A DNA stretch of 9,135 nucleotides from an uncultured Bacilli bacterium (GTDB lineage Bacteria > Bacillota_I > Bacilli_A > RFN20 > CAG-288): assembly GCA_948525355.1 (NCBI GenBank), contig CAOSOP010000038.1, positions 1 through 9,135 of the forward strand, given 5' to 3'. The position numbers and the translations under genes were made by a program. The notes beneath the pieces are model-generated. The model ran no database searches and was not told the DNA's origin. It saw nothing but the letters and a program-made list of their open reading frames with translations. Shown in pieces: positions 5,589-9,135 of this stretch (its first letter is position 1; the number at the start of each line of letters is the position of its first letter).

Positions 5589-6375
5589 TTACCACACTCA
5601 TACATATCGATGTAATCATGCGACTGGTACGGATGAGGATTATGTTATCGAAGCTTTATCTATAGGAATGCAGGGACTAGGTTTTTCAGATCACATTATG
5701 CTTCCAGATTTTTCTGAGCCAACAATTAGAGGTGAATATTCTTGTTTTCAAAACTATTTGGATTCGATTGATGACTTGAAGAAATCTTATGATGATAGAA
5801 TTAAGATTTACAAAGGACTTGAGGCTGAAGGCTTTGCTTACTATTTTCCATATTATAAAGAACTGATAAGCACTGGAACGGTTGACTATTTGATTTTAGG
5901 TAATCATTCGATGATGAACAATAAAAAGAAAATAATTGCTCACTTTGGTCAACCTACCGCATCTTCGATACACGCATATAAAGATACTGCGATTGCTGCC
6001 ATGAAAACGATGTGCTTTTCATGTTTTGCACACCCTGATTATTTTATGTCTTCTTTACCAGTTTTTGATCGTGATGTCATGAAGGTCTCGGCAGAATTGA
6101 TTGAGGCTTCAATCATTTATGATATTCCTTTAGAAATAAATATTGGAGGAATTAGAAATGGAAAGAAGCAGATTGGTGATAAGTATCGTTATATATATCC
6201 TAATTCTGAATTTTTCCTTTTGGCTAAAAAAATGGGCGCTAAGTTTATACTAGGTTTAGATGCACATGGTCCAAGCCAAATTAATGATGAGCAGGCTAAT
6301 TGCACTGCTGTGCGATTTGTTCATGATTTGGGACTGCAGTTAATTCAATCGTTAGATTTTAAGAAAGGAAGTTGA
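5575..6375 (+). CDS. PHP-domain phosphoesterase, histidinol-phosphatase (HisJ)-like
   Basis: The PHP fold is a metal-dependent phosphoesterase barrel, and this subgroup is usually named histidinol-phosphatase (histidinol phosphate to histidinol). The 266-residue protein has the expected metal ligands in order: YHTHT (H7, H9), H15, SDH (D39, H40), GLEAE (around E83), NHS (H111), AHPD (H153) and a final DAH (D229, H231). The length fits the HisJ type. AGGAG lies seven bases before the ATG, and the start overlaps truA by 14 bases. No other histidine-biosynthesis gene is in the window, so the natural substrate may be another phosphomonoester. The fold and metal site are clear; the substrate is not. 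Confidence 0.88.
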   Translation: MLKYNYHTHTYRCNHATGTDEDYVIEALSIGMQGLGFSDHIMLPDFSEPTIRGEYSCFQNYLDSIDDLKKSYDDRIKIYKGLEAEGFAYYFPYYKELISTGTVDYLILGNHSMMNNKKKIIAHFGQPTASSIHAYKDTAIAAMKTMCFSCFAHPDYFMSSLPVFDRDVMKVSAELIEASIIYDIPLEINIGGIRNGKKQIGDKYRYIYPNSEFFLLAKKMGAKFILGLDAHGPSQINDEQANCTAVRFVHDLGLQLIQSLDFKKGS

Positions 6376-6379
6376 TGTG
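6364..6379 (+). promoter_or_regulatory. Ribosome binding site and GTG start of the cls-type gene
   Basis: AAAGGAAG (6364-6371) lies five bases before GTG at 6377. An ATG at 6375-6377 is out of frame and soon stops, and no in-frame ATG lies nearby, so GTG is the start. The preceding gene ends at 6375, leaving one base between the two. Confidence 0.8.
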
Positions 6380-7837
6380 TCTACTTTATCTATTTGCTTA
6401 ATCGCGTTTTATGTTATTAATATCTTAATGACTATATCTGTTCTTTTTTTAGAAAGAAAAGAAACGAGACAAGCATTACTTTGGATTTTTGCTTTCTTTG
6501 CGATACCAGTTGTGCCATGGATATTATATTTTTTTATTGGAAAAGGACCTAAACTTAATCGCCGTAATTGGGCAAAAAGAAAGGCTATTTCTGATGAAAA
6601 TATTAGAAAACAAGCTATTTTAGGAAATATTAATCACTATATCGGTGATGATGACGAAGAGAGACAAATGATTTCTTTAAATGAAAATAATGGCTTTTTC
6701 TGTACAACCTATAATGAGACAAAAATTTATTGCGATGCGCATGAGATGTATAAAGATCAGATTAAGGATATAAAAAATGCAAAGAAATCGATCAATGTCT
6801 TATACTACATTTTTAGAACAGATAAGGTTGGTCGATATTTTTTGGATGTATTGACTGAGAAAGCAAAAGAAGGGGTTGAAGTAATCCTTGTTTTTGACGA
6901 CTCTGCTAATCCTAAGATGACATATAGATTTTTGAAGAAATTTATCAATGCTGGTGGCAAGGTTCAACCATTTTTCCCATCTAGATTAACAAGAATTGGT
7001 CATAATTTTGCTTATCGTAACCATCGAAAAATAGTCGTCATTGATGGAGTTATTGGATATATAGGCGGCATGAACATAGGTAAAGAGTATTTGAGCATGC
7101 ATAAAAAGATAAAACCTTGGCGCGATACTCATCTTCGTATTGTCGGAGAAGCGGTATGTTTATTGCAAATCAGGTTTTTTCAGGATTTAAGTGGTGCAAA
7201 ACCTTATTATTCAAAGAAAAAGCGTACTACTGGCTTTGAAGAGGTTTTTGCGAAAAACATGGTGACATTTCCATCATTTGATAAAGAAAATGTTTCACCA
7301 ATTCAGATTGTTTCTTCAGGTCCTGACTCATTAAAGGAAGAAATCAAGCTCGCTTATTTAAAAATGATAGGATTGGCCAAAAAAAGCTTAGTCTTACAAA
7401 CACCATATTTCATTCCTGATAAAGGGTTTATTGATGCGTTAATTGTCAGCAAACATTCTGGTGTTGATGTTAAACTTGTCATTCCTGGTGTTCCAGATAA
7501 AAAAGTTGTTTATCATGTAACTTATTCATATCTTGAAGAAATATTAAAAGCTGGAATTGAAGTCTATTTATATCCAGGTTTTTTACATTCAAAGATGATA
7601 GTTATTGATGAGAGTGTGACTAGTATTGGCACAGCGAATTTGGATGAGCGATCATTCTCTTGGAATTTTGAAGTGAATGCTTTTATTTATGATAAAGAGG
7701 TTTCTAAAGAGGCGATGATTATTGCTAAAAATGATATAGAGAAGAGCAGACTTCTCACCTTTGAAGATTATAAAAAGAGGCCGATTAAAGATAAATTTCT
7801 TGAAAACCTGTTTAGACTTTTCTCTCCACTAATGTAA
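6377..7837 (+). CDS. cls: Cardiolipin synthase (phospholipase D superfamily)
   Basis: This membrane enzyme condenses two phosphatidylglycerol molecules into cardiolipin and glycerol. The 486-residue protein has the standard layout: two N-terminal membrane helices (about 5-25 and 34-54), then two phospholipase D domains. The first HKD motif is HRKIVVID (H216, K218, D223), followed by GGMNIG. The second is HSKMIVID (H404, K406, D411), followed by GTANLDERSF. The QTPYFIPD segment (341-348) is typical of bacterial Cls. The length matches Bacillus-type Cls (about 480-510). Translation starts at GTG. It is the last gene of the operon, and its stop lies inside the 3' end of the opposing tilS. Both active sites are intact. 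Confidence 0.95.
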   Translation: MSTLSICLIAFYVINILMTISVLFLERKETRQALLWIFAFFAIPVVPWILYFFIGKGPKLNRRNWAKRKAISDENIRKQAILGNINHYIGDDDEERQMISLNENNGFFCTTYNETKIYCDAHEMYKDQIKDIKNAKKSINVLYYIFRTDKVGRYFLDVLTEKAKEGVEVILVFDDSANPKMTYRFLKKFINAGGKVQPFFPSRLTRIGHNFAYRNHRKIVVIDGVIGYIGGMNIGKEYLSMHKKIKPWRDTHLRIVGEAVCLLQIRFFQDLSGAKPYYSKKKRTTGFEEVFAKNMVTFPSFDKENVSPIQIVSSGPDSLKEEIKLAYLKMIGLAKKSLVLQTPYFIPDKGFIDALIVSKHSGVDVKLVIPGVPDKKVVYHVTYSYLEEILKAGIEVYLYPGFLHSKMIVIDESVTSIGTANLDERSFSWNFEVNAFIYDKEVSKEAMIIAKNDIEKSRLLTFEDYKKRPIKDKFLENLFRLFSPLM

Positions 7838-9043
7838 GTCAAGTTTAATATTTATTTTGTTTTTCAAAATGTCTTCATAATAAGGAACATATATAATTCT
7901 TCCTTTTTTGTCACAAATAACAGGATAATATTCTCTTAGATAGAGAGGCACTCTCATTTTTTTAATAAAGTTGTTAGCATCGTTTTGCACAATGTTTGTC
8001 GCTATAATATCGTTAGCTAAAACATTCCTAATAGTTATAGGAAACTCTTTTATGTTAAATTTATTTAACTCAATTTTTATGTCAAAAAAAGGAAAAATAT
8101 AGATTCCTTCTTTTTCAATTTTCTTCTTGTATTTAACTAACTTTTTCTTATCTATTATCTTAACTTCATCACCATCAAAAATTACATAATAGTTTTTAAT
8201 TTTTTCTTTAAAAGATTTATTCGATTTTAATCTTTCAAAAATAATATTTATATATGAAGAAAGATTTTGTTGATAACCAATTTTACCTTTTAAAAGAGCA
8301 TAGAGAACTCTTCTTTTAACGTTGTCTTCAAGTTTTTTATAGAAACTAATCTTGAAAGAATTATCTAGGACATTATTTTTAATTAGTCTTTCGATTCTAG
8401 CTAGCTCAACATTTTCTTTGTCGATTTGTTCTTTAATAGATAAAAAGTCTTTATAATTTAACTTTGTCCTCAAAAGATTTCGTTCTCGGTTAAGATTGTT
8501 GTTTGTAGGATCATCAAAGAAGGGAATCATATTTTCAATTAGATATTCTTTCATTTCTTTCTTAGTATAGTTTAAAGCAGGTCTAAATACTTTTAATGAA
8601 TTTAAGTTGCTTATTTCTTTTAATCCGTAATAATCAACAAGATTATTTCTTCTTTTTTGCATTATATATGTTTCAATTAAATCATCAAATTGATGCGCTG
8701 TAAGCAGATATTTGATGCCATACTGATTGTTAATTTTTCTGAATATGTCATAGCGAAATCTTCTTGCCTCATCTTCAAAGTTCATTTCGGAATTAATCAC
8801 TGTATCTTTTTTTATTATGACCAAATTATGCAAAGAAGCAAAATTATTAACTATTTGTTCTTCTTTATCAACATATACCGAATCATGATAATTTATATAG
8901 ATTAAAATAGGTTTATAACCAAGTTTAACTAGTCCATATGCAAGAAAAACCGAATCTGGTCCACCAGAAAATGCTACAGATATTAGAGTATCAGTAGTTA
9001 CATTATTTCTTAGTAAGGTATCATTTAGTTTTTTAAAAATCAT
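7829..9043 (-). CDS. tilS: tRNA(Ile)-lysidine synthase TilS
   Basis: TilS attaches lysine to the wobble C34 of the minor tRNA-Ile (CAU), switching it from reading AUG to reading AUA. This step is generally essential. The 404-residue protein has the ATP-binding loop SGGPDS (26-31), NFEDEARRFRYDIF (88-101), the AHQFDDLIET motif (116-125) and DDPTNNNLNRERNLLR (177-192), all family signatures. A C-terminal TilS domain ends with MRVPLYLREYYPVI and GRIIYVP. AUA-rich, low-GC genomes such as this depend strongly on the enzyme. There is no clear ribosome site before the ATG at 9043, but a promoter-like pair sits immediately upstream (9050-9078). Its TAG stop overlaps the end of cls by nine bases on the opposite strand. 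Confidence 0.94.
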   Translation of the reverse strand: MIFKKLNDTLLRNNVTTDTLISVAFSGGPDSVFLAYGLVKLGYKPILIYINYHDSVYVDKEEQIVNNFASLHNLVIIKKDTVINSEMNFEDEARRFRYDIFRKINNQYGIKYLLTAHQFDDLIETYIMQKRRNNLVDYYGLKEISNLNSLKVFRPALNYTKKEMKEYLIENMIPFFDDPTNNNLNRERNLLRTKLNYKDFLSIKEQIDKENVELARIERLIKNNVLDNSFKISFYKKLEDNVKRRVLYALLKGKIGYQQNLSSYINIIFERLKSNKSFKEKIKNYYVIFDGDEVKIIDKKKLVKYKKKIEKEGIYIFPFFDIKIELNKFNIKEFPITIRNVLANDIIATNIVQNDANNFIKKMRVPLYLREYYPVICDKKGRIIYVPYYEDILKNKINIKLDLH

Positions 9044-9049
9044 ATATTT

Positions 9050-9078
9050 ATTTTACTTAAAAGTAGCTTTAAAGTAAA
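9050..9078 (-). promoter_or_regulatory. Possible tilS promoter placing the start at the ATG
   Basis: Read on the minus strand, TTTACT (9078-9073) and TAAAAT (9055-9050) are 17 bases apart. Only six bases separate the -10 box from the ATG, so the A of the ATG would be the seventh base, a normal transcription start. This agrees with the lack of a ribosome site and suggests a leaderless message. The -35 box matches consensus at four of six positions, so the call is tentative. Confidence 0.4.
9052..9078. repeat. Imperfect inverted repeat over the tilS promoter
   Basis: TTTACTT (9052-9058) pairs with AAGTAAA (9072-9078), and inside it AAAG (9060-9063) pairs with CTTT (9067-9070) around a TAG loop, with one A-A mismatch. 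It nearly coincides with the proposed -35 to -10 region, so it could be an operator. On the plus strand no T run follows directly, so it is not a convincing terminator. Confidence 0.4.
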
Positions 9079-9135
9079 GTTTCGCCTTTTTGCGTGGTCT
9101 GGCCGAAGTTCTGAGGCCATTGATTTGCGGGTGGT
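9079..9135. other. GC-rich right edge, unassigned
   Basis: Of the last 45 bases, 26 are G or C, clearly above the body of the window. It holds a TGGCC/GGCCA inverted repeat (about 9099-9119). On the minus strand all three frames are open from the edge and close just before tilS, so it could carry the tail of a gene upstream of tilS, but no family is recognisable. It may equally be an intergenic element or a contig-edge artefact. Confidence 0.3.

Noticed and set aside
8690..8905. 71-residue plus-strand open frame inside tilS
   Set aside because: It lies wholly within the well-supported tilS gene on the opposite strand, has no family features and looks like a composition shadow.
1..9135. CRISPR array, transposon ends, phage genes or a defence system
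   Set aside because: No regularly spaced repeats, transposase, integrase, nuclease-helicase or toxin-antitoxin pattern was found in any frame. The phospholipase D gene has the two membrane helices and dual HKD layout of cardiolipin synthase rather than a defence effector.

Overview
The window comes from a low-GC, AT-rich Gram-positive-type bacterium (Firmicutes/Mollicutes-related, perhaps an Erysipelotrichia or uncultured gut lineage; this is inferred from protein style and base composition). The standard bacterial code (table 11) applies. TGA ends five genes here: the dCMP deaminase, the small membrane protein, ecfA2, ecfT and the PHP gene. Each TGA lies at or within a few bases of the next start, and tryptophan is written TGG, so this is not a TGA=Trp mycoplasma.

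Layout. Positions 1-105 are an unusually GC-rich edge that may hold the tail of a truncated gene. Positions 106-288 hold a promoter, a short transcribed stretch and a strong terminator (a possible small RNA), then a second promoter. A stand-alone tRNA-Gly(GCC) lies at 289-362 with its own terminator. A YebC/YeeN-family regulator (605-1324) has its own promoter and terminator. A strong promoter at 1374-1402 then starts a tightly packed plus-strand operon of eight genes that runs to 7837: dCMP deaminase, an unknown two-helix membrane protein, ecfA1, ecfA2, ecfT, truA, a PHP-family phosphoesterase and a cardiolipin synthase-type phospholipase D. Almost every start overlaps the preceding stop, which indicates translational coupling. 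tilS (7829-9043) lies on the minus strand, meets the operon tail to tail with a 9-base overlap, and may be transcribed without a leader. The last ~57 bases are again GC-rich.

How the genes work together. The ecfA1-ecfA2-ecfT set encodes the energising module of a group II ECF vitamin/micronutrient transporter. Its substrate-binding S components are not in the window and are presumably encoded elsewhere. The order ecfA1-ecfA2-ecfT-truA is the classical Firmicutes one, but here it is separated from the usual ribosomal-protein genes and placed behind a nucleotide-metabolism gene. The remaining genes cover tRNA modification (truA, tilS), pyrimidine nucleotide supply (dCMP deaminase), phospholipid synthesis (cls), gene regulation (YebC) and translation (tRNA-Gly).

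This is mostly a housekeeping region. I found no CRISPR array, transposase, phage gene, toxin-antitoxin pair or recognisable defence system. The points most worth a second look are the unknown membrane protein inside the ECF operon, the divergent TruA active-site motif, the possible small RNA at about 150-219, the possible leaderless tilS start and the terminator-free convergent junction.
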